Source of the DNA: Actinomycetes bacterium
Lineage (GTDB): Bacteria > Actinomycetota > Acidimicrobiia > Acidimicrobiales > Acidimicrobiaceae
Assembly (NCBI GenBank): GCA_021844725.1
Contig: JAKBSX010000236.1
Span: 1 to 5,659, forward strand
Reading direction: 5' to 3'
DNA length: 5,659 nucleotides
The notes under the pieces: generated by a model
What the model was told of the DNA's origin: nothing
Databases searched by the model: none
The model's input: the letters and a program-made list of their open reading frames with translations, nothing else
Translations under genes and position numbers: made by a program
In this document: piece after piece, positions 1 to 4,296 of the stretch
How the letters are laid out: each line of letters starts with the position of its first letter
Position numbering within the stretch: the first letter of the stretch is position 1

Positions 1-90
1 TCTGAAGGTGAAGCCGTTTTACAGTGGATGATCGGCAACGAAAAGGCTTGGCGCCTAAACGCGCTGCCACAAATTTTCATAAAGAATTAA
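1..90 (+). CDS. 3' end of an unidentified gene (29 codons), probable partner of the nucleotidyltransferase
   Basis: Frame 1 is open from the window edge to TAA at 88-90 and gives a C-terminus ending in LNALPQIFIKN. The fragment contains a short amphipathic stretch (EAVLQWMIGNEKAW) and no motif I recognise. The stop lies one base before the GTG of the next gene, a spacing typical of co-transcribed and translationally coupled genes. AbiEii-type nucleotidyltransferases are usually encoded just downstream of their antitoxin, often a winged-helix or other DNA-binding protein. An antitoxin role is therefore plausible by position only. The fragment is too short to support a family, and the open frame could in principle be chance, though the tight junction argues against that. 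Confidence 0.5.
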   Translation, partial: SEGEAVLQWMIGNEKAWRLNALPQIFIKN

Positions 91-91
91 T

Positions 92-979
92 GTGACCAAC
101 TCGAGAGAAAAACTATCAGATAGTCTAGATTTTGACCCTCGCTACGTCGCTGCGCGACGAGTTTTACTCGATGCACTCGCTGCTCTTACCCCTTACGGGA
201 AAGCATTCATTGTGGCCGGAGCTCAGGCCATCTATATGCGTACCGGCCTAAATGATATTGCAATCGCTCCTTACACCACTGATGGTGACCTGGCACTTGA
301 TCCAACACTTCTCGGCGATGATCCCAAGTTGGAGACCACCATGAGAACAGCAGGATTTGAGCTCTTGGAAATAAAGGCACACCAACTTGAACCGGGAATT
401 TGGACAAAGACAGCAAAGATTGACGGCAACGAATTGATTATTCCTGTCGACCTTATCGTTCCGGAAGCGGCAATTCCTAACAATCCTGGTCGCAGAGGTG
501 CTCGTCTTGGAGTGCACGGTAATCATGCTGCACGAAGAGCAGTCGGCCTAGAAGCAGTATTAATAGATCATGATACGATGACAATTTCGTCCCTCGACCC
601 GATGGACCAGCGCCAAATCGAAGTCGAAGTCGCCGGTCTAGCTGGGCTATTAATTGCCAAATCACACAAAATCCACGATCGAATTGCAAGCGGGCACCCA
701 AATAGATCGAGCGACAAAGATGCAGCGGACGTATTTCGCATAATGCAGGCGACTTCACCAAACGACATTGGAGCAACCCTATCTCGACTCCGTCAAACTG
801 AACTCGCAAGGGAAGCGACTGAAATGGGAATCGTCTATATAGAGGAATTATTCGGCCGAAGGGCGGGAGAGGGAATCAATATGGCACGCCGTGCACTCCG
901 CCTAGCCGTACCGGACGCGCGAATTACAACACTCTGTCTCTACTTTACGGCTCAGCTGATTCAGACTGTCCGAGGATAA
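92..979 (+). CDS. AbiEii-like nucleotidyltransferase (putative type IV toxin-antitoxin or abortive-infection toxin)
   Basis: The 295-residue soluble protein carries the signature of the minimal nucleotidyltransferase fold. A helix with a Gly-Ala turn (VAGAQAIY, residues 41-48) is followed by TTDGDLALD (62-70), with D64 and D66 as the likely metal-binding pair. A strand PVDLIVP (118-124) offers D120 as a third carboxylate. The C-terminal helical part has LLIAKSHKIHDR (186-197) and SDKDAADVFRIM (207-218), which resembles the conserved K..K..R and KD..D region of AbiEii proteins. In characterised relatives (AbiEii, mycobacterial MenT) such enzymes transfer nucleotides, for MenT to tRNA ends, and arrest growth until countered by an antitoxin. 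The GTG start at 92 is chosen because it sits one base after the upstream stop; the ATG at 90 runs straight into TGA. The ribosome binding site is weak (AAAG at 81-84), consistent with coupling. The substrate is unknown, and a housekeeping or resistance nucleotidyltransferase is an alternative. Confidence 0.8.
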   Translation: MTNSREKLSDSLDFDPRYVAARRVLLDALAALTPYGKAFIVAGAQAIYMRTGLNDIAIAPYTTDGDLALDPTLLGDDPKLETTMRTAGFELLEIKAHQLEPGIWTKTAKIDGNELIIPVDLIVPEAAIPNNPGRRGARLGVHGNHAARRAVGLEAVLIDHDTMTISSLDPMDQRQIEVEVAGLAGLLIAKSHKIHDRIASGHPNRSSDKDAADVFRIMQATSPNDIGATLSRLRQTELAREATEMGIVYIEELFGRRAGEGINMARRALRLAVPDARITTLCLYFTAQLIQTVRG

Positions 980-1029
980 ATCTCCAGGTTAGTACGGATC
1001 TGCAAGCAGGCATTAGACCTACGTCCAAT

Positions 1030-1051
1030 AAATCTGCCAATAGTCAGATTT
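1030..1051. terminator. weak hairpin between convergent genes
   Basis: AAATCTG (1030-1036) and CAGATTT (1045-1051) form a perfect 7-bp stem around an 8-base loop. It lies in the 116-base gap between the convergent nucleotidyltransferase and antitoxin genes, where a bidirectional terminator would be expected. The stem is AT-rich and no clear T tract follows on either strand, so a termination role is only suggested by position. Confidence 0.25.
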
Positions 1052-1095
1052 GCGCGAAGGAGACAATTGCCGGCCATTTCCATCATTGATCTGGT

Positions 1096-1521
1096 TCACT
1101 TACCTCTCTTTGGACTGATATCAAAACGCTCAACAAGGAGATTCAAAACCCGCTCAATCACGGTATCAACCTCTTTACGATGCTCACCAGCCTGCTCATC
1201 CAGCTCTTTTTGGTGTTGTGCCACCTGCTGCTCTAAGTAAATAACCCGTGAAGTCAAATCATCGACCAGTTGGTTGGAAGTTATTAAAACCCCATCGGGG
1301 GCAAGTAATTCTAAACGCTCTAAAACCCACATTCTGATCAGGGAACTTGGCGCTTCATGCTGCTCAGCTGCCACTTTTCGAAGAAGTTCAAGTTTTTCAA
1401 CCGGAATCCTAACCGAATAGACCTGTGATGGCTCTCGTGGAACTGCAGGAGGCTCGAGTATAGAATCGTCATCGTCAATATCAGGTACGTCAGTCAAATC
1501 TATGGACACTTCTTTTGTCAT
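1096..1521 (-). CDS. ribbon-helix-helix (CopG/BrnA-like) antitoxin with acidic N-terminal arm and C-terminal coiled coil
   Basis: The protein has 141 residues. ATG 1521 is chosen because AAAGGAGG ends six bases upstream; an ATG eight codons earlier has no such site and would include the Shine-Dalgarno sequence in the coding region. Residues 1-30 are strongly acidic (DIDDDD at 14-19). Residues 34-39 (VYSVRI) form the predicted DNA-reading beta strand, followed by helices at about 41-54 and 57-72 (PSSLIRMWVLERL), the ribbon-helix-helix fold of CopG-type antitoxins. Residues about 85-132 have heptad-spaced hydrophobic residues and many E, Q and K, as expected for a coiled coil. The start lies 32 bases inside the upstream toxin gene, so the two are probably co-translated. 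By family precedent it should bind its own promoter and neutralise the toxin. The likely operator is the palindrome at 1877-1894. Which segment binds the toxin cannot be told from the sequence. Confidence 0.8.
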   Translation of the reverse strand: MTKEVSIDLTDVPDIDDDDSILEPPAVPREPSQVYSVRIPVEKLELLRKVAAEQHEAPSSLIRMWVLERLELLAPDGVLITSNQLVDDLTSRVIYLEQQVAQHQKELDEQAGEHRKEVDTVIERVLNLLVERFDISPKRGK

Positions 1522-1852
1522 TTCTTTCCTCCTTTCGATTCTCATACTGCCTCTGGTTGGTCTTATTAGCTACGCAAGCCGAAGCACCATACCACTCCCC
1601 TTCCTCTATGTCCTTGGGAAAAAGCCATACCTTTAAAATCATTCCGCATGATCGCGAGTACCCAATAACCTGGAGAGAATCCCCGGAACCTGCTGGTCCA
1701 GCCAATCGATAAATGTCCATTACTGCTTCAGTTGCCCACTCAGGATCTATGTCAACGTCGGCCAACCCCAACCGCTTAGTTCGTGTTCGAATATGATCAA
1801 CCCGCTCATCAGTCCATTCGATTGCCTCAATCCTCAGGCTGGAAACCGGCAC
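1490..1852 (-). CDS. BrnT-like type II toxin, first gene of a toxin-antitoxin operon
   Basis: The 120-residue protein follows the BrnT layout: IEWTDERVDHI (residues 11-21), the helix IDPEWATEAVMD (35-46), two strands LQVIGYS and MILKVWLFP (60-66, 71-79), then a final strand and helix YGASACVANKTNQRQYEN (88-105). The last part resembles the SAR.A..(E/R)R..Y end of BrnT. BrnT proteins are RelE-fold ribonucleases encoded upstream of a ribbon-helix-helix antitoxin, the same order seen here. GTG 1852 is chosen as start: GGAG lies nine bases upstream and the promoter-like palindrome stays outside the gene. The same frame also has ATG at 1903, giving 137 residues, but that would put the palindrome in the coding region and lacks a ribosome binding site. 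The basic tail after residue 105 (RKEERNDKR) is encoded by the DNA carrying the antitoxin's ribosome binding site and start. Activity is inferred, not shown. Confidence 0.7.
   Translation of the reverse strand: MPVSSLRIEAIEWTDERVDHIRTRTKRLGLADVDIDPEWATEAVMDIYRLAGPAGSGDSLQVIGYSRSCGMILKVWLFPKDIEEGEWYGASACVANKTNQRQYENRKEERNDKRSVHRFD
1513..1534 (-). promoter_or_regulatory. antitoxin ribosome binding site inside the toxin gene
   Basis: On the - strand AAAGGAGG is followed by AAAGAA and then ATG (1521). This near-perfect Shine-Dalgarno sequence decides the antitoxin start. It is far stronger than the GGAG before the toxin GTG, which would favour synthesis of antitoxin over toxin from a shared transcript. 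Confidence 0.8.
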
Positions 1853-1861
1853 ACCTCTGTA

Positions 1862-1865
1862 CTCC
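1862..1865 (-). promoter_or_regulatory. toxin ribosome binding site (modest)
   Basis: GGAG on the - strand stands nine bases before GTG 1852. It lies downstream of the palindrome and the candidate -10 box, so a transcript starting near 1871 would carry it in a leader of roughly 20 bases. It supports the GTG start over the ATG at 1903. Confidence 0.45.
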
Positions 1866-1876
1866 AGAGCTGCCAG

Positions 1877-1894
1877 TGTATTACGCGTAATACA
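1877..1894. promoter_or_regulatory. perfect 18-bp palindrome, candidate autoregulatory operator of the toxin-antitoxin operon
   Basis: TGTATTACGCGTAATACA is identical to its own reverse complement over all 18 bases; symmetry breaks at the flanking G/G. It lies 24 bases before the toxin GTG and overlaps the candidate -10 box. Ribbon-helix-helix antitoxins bind as dimers to short palindromes in their own promoters, so this position fits a repressor site for the downstream antitoxin. Binding is inferred from position and symmetry. Confidence 0.6.
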
Positions 1895-1907
1895 GCATAG
1901 CAAGCAA
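1878..1907 (-). promoter_or_regulatory. candidate promoter of the toxin-antitoxin operon
   Basis: On the - strand TTGCTT (1902-1907) is separated by 18 bases from TAATAC (1878-1883). The -10 candidate is the right half of the 18-bp palindrome, so a bound repressor would block polymerase directly. The -35 match is partial and the spacing is one base longer than ideal. The predicted start of transcription is near 1871. Confidence 0.4.
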
Positions 1908-1908
1908 A

Positions 1909-2043
1909 ATGGACTTTATCGCATGCGAAAGCAGAATGGCTTCGATTCGAAAGACAACAGAAGATTTCCATTACAACAACATCTTGCTCATCCTTGGATT
2001 CGTCTTCGAGTTGATTAATCCGAAAAGAAAAACTGCTAAATAA
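1909..2043 (+). CDS. doubtful small ORF, 44 residues, with a short hydrophobic segment
   Basis: An ATG at 1909 opens 44 codons to TAA at 2041-2043. The product has an N-terminal polar half, a hydrophobic stretch NILLILGFVFELI and a basic tail PKRKTAK. The hydrophobic stretch is short for a full transmembrane helix. The ORF is divergent from the toxin-antitoxin promoter. No Shine-Dalgarno sequence precedes the ATG, and the region between the palindrome and the ATG is needed by the opposing promoter. I do not recognise the product. It may be chance or a relic, and is listed because it is the only sizeable + strand frame in this gap. Confidence 0.15.
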   Translation: MDFIACESRMASIRKTTEDFHYNNILLILGFVFELINPKRKTAK

Positions 2044-2250
2044 GCTAAAACAGCTCTTGCGCCAGGATTTTCACTTGGAGCCTGCGCTTTCTTAATCGGA
2101 TTGACAAAGCGCATAGGTCGGGTCAGATAAGTGGGCCGCGCCAGTCACCGGATCGGGACTCTTTTATCCATAGTTTGGATTCACCCAGATAATCAGTTTT
2201 TGGAGTTGATGCGAAAATGACGCTATTACGGCTAAATCCTTCTTTGTCAG
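2044..2250. other. non-coding stretch without recognisable gene
   Basis: No supported gene is seen on either strand. There is an 8-bp inverted repeat, TGCGCTTT (2083-2090) with AAAGCGCA (2106-2113), around a 15-base loop. A consensus-like TTGACA sits at 2101-2106, but no good -10 box follows at the right distance and no gene lies downstream on that strand. The stretch could be a decayed gene, but no family is discernible. Confidence 0.4.
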
Positions 2251-2285
2251 TTCGACCTGTGCCAGTAATGCCGGCACAGGTCGAA
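2251..2285. terminator. 13-bp perfect-stem hairpin downstream of the secreted propeller gene
   Basis: TTCGACCTGTGCC (2251-2263) pairs perfectly with GGCACAGGTCGAA (2273-2285) around a 9-base loop. It starts 26 bases past the stop of the - strand gene at 2312, where a terminator is expected. The stem is GC-rich and strong, but on the - strand it is followed by CTGACAAAG rather than a T tract, so it is not a textbook intrinsic terminator. It could stop transcription as the tract-less hairpins described in some actinobacteria are thought to, protect the mRNA 3' end, or be a dispersed palindromic repeat. Confidence 0.5.
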
Positions 2286-2311
2286 ACTAGTTTATGTTAT
2301 GAGGCAGGTTT

Positions 2312-3622
2312 TTAGGAATTATCTCTGTTTCCCTGGTTGTCATGGTTTGAAGGCGCAAAGACGGCAATGCCATATCCTGGAATCGGCACAAATATCTGCC
2401 CATTCATCGGATTAGCCGCTACTGAGTGTGCAGAAGCCGCTGTGGGGAAATTGCCCAGCCACCGATTTCCATTGGAGCTTAGAACACCAAGAACTGGAGT
2501 AGAGTAGCCGCTGGACAACCCATTGGAAGTCATTCCATTCGCACCCAGGTAATACTGCGAAGTGCTGGGGTCGTACCAAACCTCGTCAGATCCGCCTACC
2601 TGTGAGAATCTTGAAACGATTCTGCCATTGCGAGCGCTCATGATATACGAAACAGCAGGATTTCCACTGTAGGTAACGCCATTTACAGTGTCACCACCAA
2701 TTGCATCGCCGCTACAGCCAAGCAGCATTTGCTGACTCTTTACATTGATTGCCAGTCCTGCAGGTGAGCAGGCCGGTACGGGGAACGTCTGGGTGACCTT
2801 CATAGTCCTGGGGTTGATAACCGCCACTTCACCCATCCATGACCCATTGGTAGTCGGTATTTGAGGAATGTTGACATAGAACATGTCATTAGCCGGGTTC
2901 CACGCCGATTGCTCAATACCGTCAATTGCATTGGTGAATGGGATCTTGCCAAGCACCTTGTCGTTAGCTGGGTTGGCATTTACTGAGATCAGCGACAAAA
3001 ATGGTGGGGAGTCGGCATCATTGGCAATAATAACAACGTGATCTACCGGGTCATAGGCCAATTCATCAGCCCTGCACTGGCCACCAGTCGAAATGCTTGC
3101 AGCCAAAGTACCGCTACTTGGAGTGCTAAGATCAAACACCTTCACGGTGCTGGTTGGTGAAGATGAGGTAACTCCGTTTCCAACCCATAACTGCGTTACA
3201 CCACCTACATGCAGAACAAGCACTCCATTGGGACCCCCCACCCCGAATGGGCCACATACCGACTTTTGGCTGCTGGTCGAATTTGCACCTGTGCCGCTAA
3301 AGTCACCAGCCCCGATCAAACCCTCAAAAGCATCTGTCTTCGCATTGATCGCATCAACTCCGTTATTAGTATGATCCGCCAAGTAGTAAGTTTGGGTCTG
3401 AGGATCCACCCAGCTAATGTCGAAGCTTTTGGGATTGACATAAGGCGCCGGAAACTTCACTGTAGCTACTTGATGTATAGATCCAGATTTACCCAATGCC
3501 GGTGCAGGCATACCTCCACTTTGAGTCCCCTCTGCCGCTGCAGTACTTGCCCCAGCGAGGGAAGCAGTAAGTCCAACTGCACTGATAATAAACATTGCCC
3601 TACGTAGGCTTAGTAATTTCAT
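2312..3622 (-). CDS. secreted beta-propeller-like protein with N-terminal signal peptide
   Basis: The 436-residue product starts MKLLSLRR, has a hydrophobic core (residues 9-24) and a likely signal peptidase site after ASTAAA (about residue 30), so it should be exported. ATG 3622 is preferred over an ATG five codons upstream because GGAGG lies eight bases before it. The mature part shows repeated blade-like units, each with a short strand, a D/N-P turn and a second strand: ISWVDPQTQTYYLAD (69-83), LAYDPVDHVVIIAND (188-202), SAWNPANDMFYV (239-250), VWYDPSTSQYYLG (348-360) and VAANPMNGQIFV (401-412). This resembles YVTN/YncE-type or SMP-30-like propellers. Four cysteines (123, 183, 285, 303) could form two disulfides in the oxidising exterior. 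No catalytic site, lipobox or sorting signal is visible. Function is unknown; ligand or surface binding is a guess. Confidence 0.75.
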   Translation of the reverse strand: MKLLSLRRAMFIISAVGLTASLAGASTAAAEGTQSGGMPAPALGKSGSIHQVATVKFPAPYVNPKSFDISWVDPQTQTYYLADHTNNGVDAINAKTDAFEGLIGAGDFSGTGANSTSSQKSVCGPFGVGGPNGVLVLHVGGVTQLWVGNGVTSSSPTSTVKVFDLSTPSSGTLAASISTGGQCRADELAYDPVDHVVIIANDADSPPFLSLISVNANPANDKVLGKIPFTNAIDGIEQSAWNPANDMFYVNIPQIPTTNGSWMGEVAVINPRTMKVTQTFPVPACSPAGLAINVKSQQMLLGCSGDAIGGDTVNGVTYSGNPAVSYIMSARNGRIVSRFSQVGGSDEVWYDPSTSQYYLGANGMTSNGLSSGYSTPVLGVLSSNGNRWLGNFPTAASAHSVAANPMNGQIFVPIPGYGIAVFAPSNHDNQGNRDNS

Positions 3623-3630
3623 TGTCAATA

Positions 3631-3635
3631 CCTCC
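3631..3635 (-). promoter_or_regulatory. ribosome binding site deciding the start of the secreted propeller
   Basis: GGAGG on the - strand is eight bases before ATG 3622. The alternative ATG 3637 has only TTCCGAATTAA directly upstream, with no Shine-Dalgarno match, and would place this GGAGG inside the gene. Confidence 0.75.
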
Positions 3636-3737
3636 ATTTAATTCGGAAGACTGATCAACCTGCCTCCTCGGGCATGAAATCGTCCAGTTTGACCCGAATG
3701 TTACAATTTCTGAGGAAACACAAAATCTAAAAATTCT

Positions 3738-3766
3738 CTTAATTTTCGACCACTGTCAGAGGTCAA
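3738..3766 (-). promoter_or_regulatory. candidate promoter of the secreted propeller gene
   Basis: On the - strand TTGACC (3761-3766) is followed after 17 bases by ATTAAG (3738-3743). The -35 is good and the -10 poor. TAACAT at 3698-3703 is an alternative TAnnnT-type -10 closer to the gene, without an evident -35. Either leaves a leader of roughly 70 to 110 bases. Confidence 0.25.
3748..3764. promoter_or_regulatory. 17-bp near-palindrome, possible operator
   Basis: GACCACTGTCAGAGGTC has the symmetric form GACCnCTGnCAGnGGTC: every base pairs with its mirror except one A/A position and the centre. It overlaps the TTGACC -35 candidate of the secreted propeller gene, a usual place for a repressor or activator site. 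No regulator gene adjoins it. Confidence 0.3.
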
Positions 3767-3785
3767 AAGCTCAGATATAAGGCAG

Positions 3786-4046
3786 TTGGCGACCTATTTT
3801 ATTTATGGGGCCACTTATCCTTCAGGTCGGCCAAACAACTGCATCCCCTACTACCAAGGCAGGACTCGAAGCAAGTTCAAAAAGTGCCAGACCCGTGAAA
3901 TTGCTAGTTACCGAAAAGCATACGGATATTTTTCGGGATATCTTTTCATCCCAAAGGCTCTGATAAAAAATGCTTTAGCTCGGAACATGAAAAAGGAATC
4001 TTTCATCGATCTCGCAAACTATCTACGCCGGCTGACCCATTTTTAG
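3786..4046 (+). CDS. uncertain hypothetical ORF, 86 residues, TTG start
   Basis: A TTG at 3786 opens 86 codons to TAG at 4044-4046. The predicted protein is basic and rich in tyrosine (10 residues) and lysine/arginine, with two cysteines (residues 19 and 34) and a helical C-terminal half. There is no signal peptide, membrane span or motif I recognise. The frame stays open upstream to 3714, but no ATG or GTG start is available, and AAGG stands only three bases before the TTG. It could be the remnant of a longer gene, a small real gene, or a chance frame. It is separate from the propeller gene at 4297 by 250 bases. Confidence 0.25.
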   Translation: MATYFIYGATYPSGRPNNCIPYYQGRTRSKFKKCQTREIASYRKAYGYFSGYLFIPKALIKNALARNMKKESFIDLANYLRRLTHF

Positions 4047-4109
4047 CCTTTCACGCTCGCGTCACTACCTGGTGAGAAGCTTGCCAGCGCTGACAGGAAA
4101 CCCCTAGTG

Positions 4110-4137
4110 CAAATGAACCGCCACAGAGGTTCATTTG
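4110..4137. repeat. 10-bp perfect inverted repeat
   Basis: CAAATGAACC (4110-4119) and GGTTCATTTG (4128-4137) are perfect reverse complements around the 8-base loop GCCACAGA. It lies 63 bases after the weak ORF ending at 4046 and 159 bases before the propeller start. Without a T tract it is a poor intrinsic terminator; it could equally be a regulator site. Confidence 0.45.
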
Positions 4138-4212
4138 AGACGATTGCAAAGAAAAGGAAATTTGTCGATGCTCAAGTTAATCGAGTCCAGCCAGCCGTAA
4201 CTTATCGTTTCT

Positions 4213-4249
4213 GAGTGGATTATTAGAGATGGCCGAGTGGTTTATTAGT
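4213..4249. repeat. two-copy direct repeat, 22-bp period
   Basis: GAGTGGATTATTAGA (4213-4227) and GAGTGGTTTATTAGT (4235-4249) match at 13 of 15 positions. The period of 22 bases is about two helical turns, so proteins bound to both copies would lie on the same face of the DNA. It ends 47 bases before the ATG at 4297, a position suited to an activator. Confidence 0.4.
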
Positions 4250-4276
4250 ATCTGATGTAAATAAGCCGAGGAACTT

Positions 4277-4296
4277 TACTATATTACATATCTGTA
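4277..4296 (+). promoter_or_regulatory. candidate -10 region of a leaderless or near-leaderless transcript
   Basis: The bases before ATG 4297 are AT-rich and offer TAnnnT-type -10 boxes: TACTAT (4277-4282), TATATT (4280-4285) and, less well matched, TTACAT (4284-4289). Transcription would begin between about 4289 and the ATG itself. No Shine-Dalgarno sequence is present, which fits leaderless initiation, common in actinobacteria. No convincing -35 box is seen. Confidence 0.35.

Larger units (their letters stand above)
4047..4296. other. intergenic region upstream of the anchored propeller gene
   Basis: No gene is seen. The stretch carries a 10-bp inverted repeat (4110-4137), a two-copy direct repeat (4213-4249) and an AT-rich promoter-like segment directly before the ATG at 4297. 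If the weak ORF at 3786 is not real, the non-coding space between the two divergent propeller genes is about 670 bases. Confidence 0.5.

Noticed and set aside
207..809. Several - strand ORFs of 66 to 110 codons opposite the nucleotidyltransferase gene.
   Set aside because: They are shadow frames of a well-supported + strand gene and have no ribosome binding sites or recognisable domains.
1904..2070. A - strand open frame (INQLEDESKDEQDVVVMEIF...) running from about 2070 toward the toxin start.
   Set aside because: It has no good start codon or ribosome binding site, crosses the palindrome and promoter, and is in a different frame from the toxin.
2083..2113. The inverted repeat TGCGCTTT/AAAGCGCA as a terminator or insertion-sequence end.
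   Set aside because: The loop of 15 bases is long, no T tract or transposase is nearby, and no target-site duplication could be seen.
2216..2314. A 32-codon + strand ORF (MTLLRLNPSL...).
   Set aside because: Most of it is the arms of the 13-bp hairpin, spacing to a GGAG is too long, and it resembles nothing known.
3093..3607. Two + strand ORFs (93 and 132 codons) opposite the secreted propeller gene.
   Set aside because: They lie within the coding region of a protein with a clear signal peptide and blade repeats; their translations look random.
3590..3622. A twin-arginine export signal in the secreted propeller (SLRRAMF).
   Set aside because: Only the RR pair fits; the S/T-R-R-x-F-L-K context is incomplete, so a general secretion signal is the safer call.
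4225..4260. A tRNA-like D-arm string (GATGGCCGAGTGGTT) resembling the start of a tRNA-Ser or tRNA-Leu.
   Set aside because: No acceptor stem pairing, anticodon arm or T-loop (GGTTCGAATCC-like) follows within the needed distance; the string is also part of the local direct repeat.
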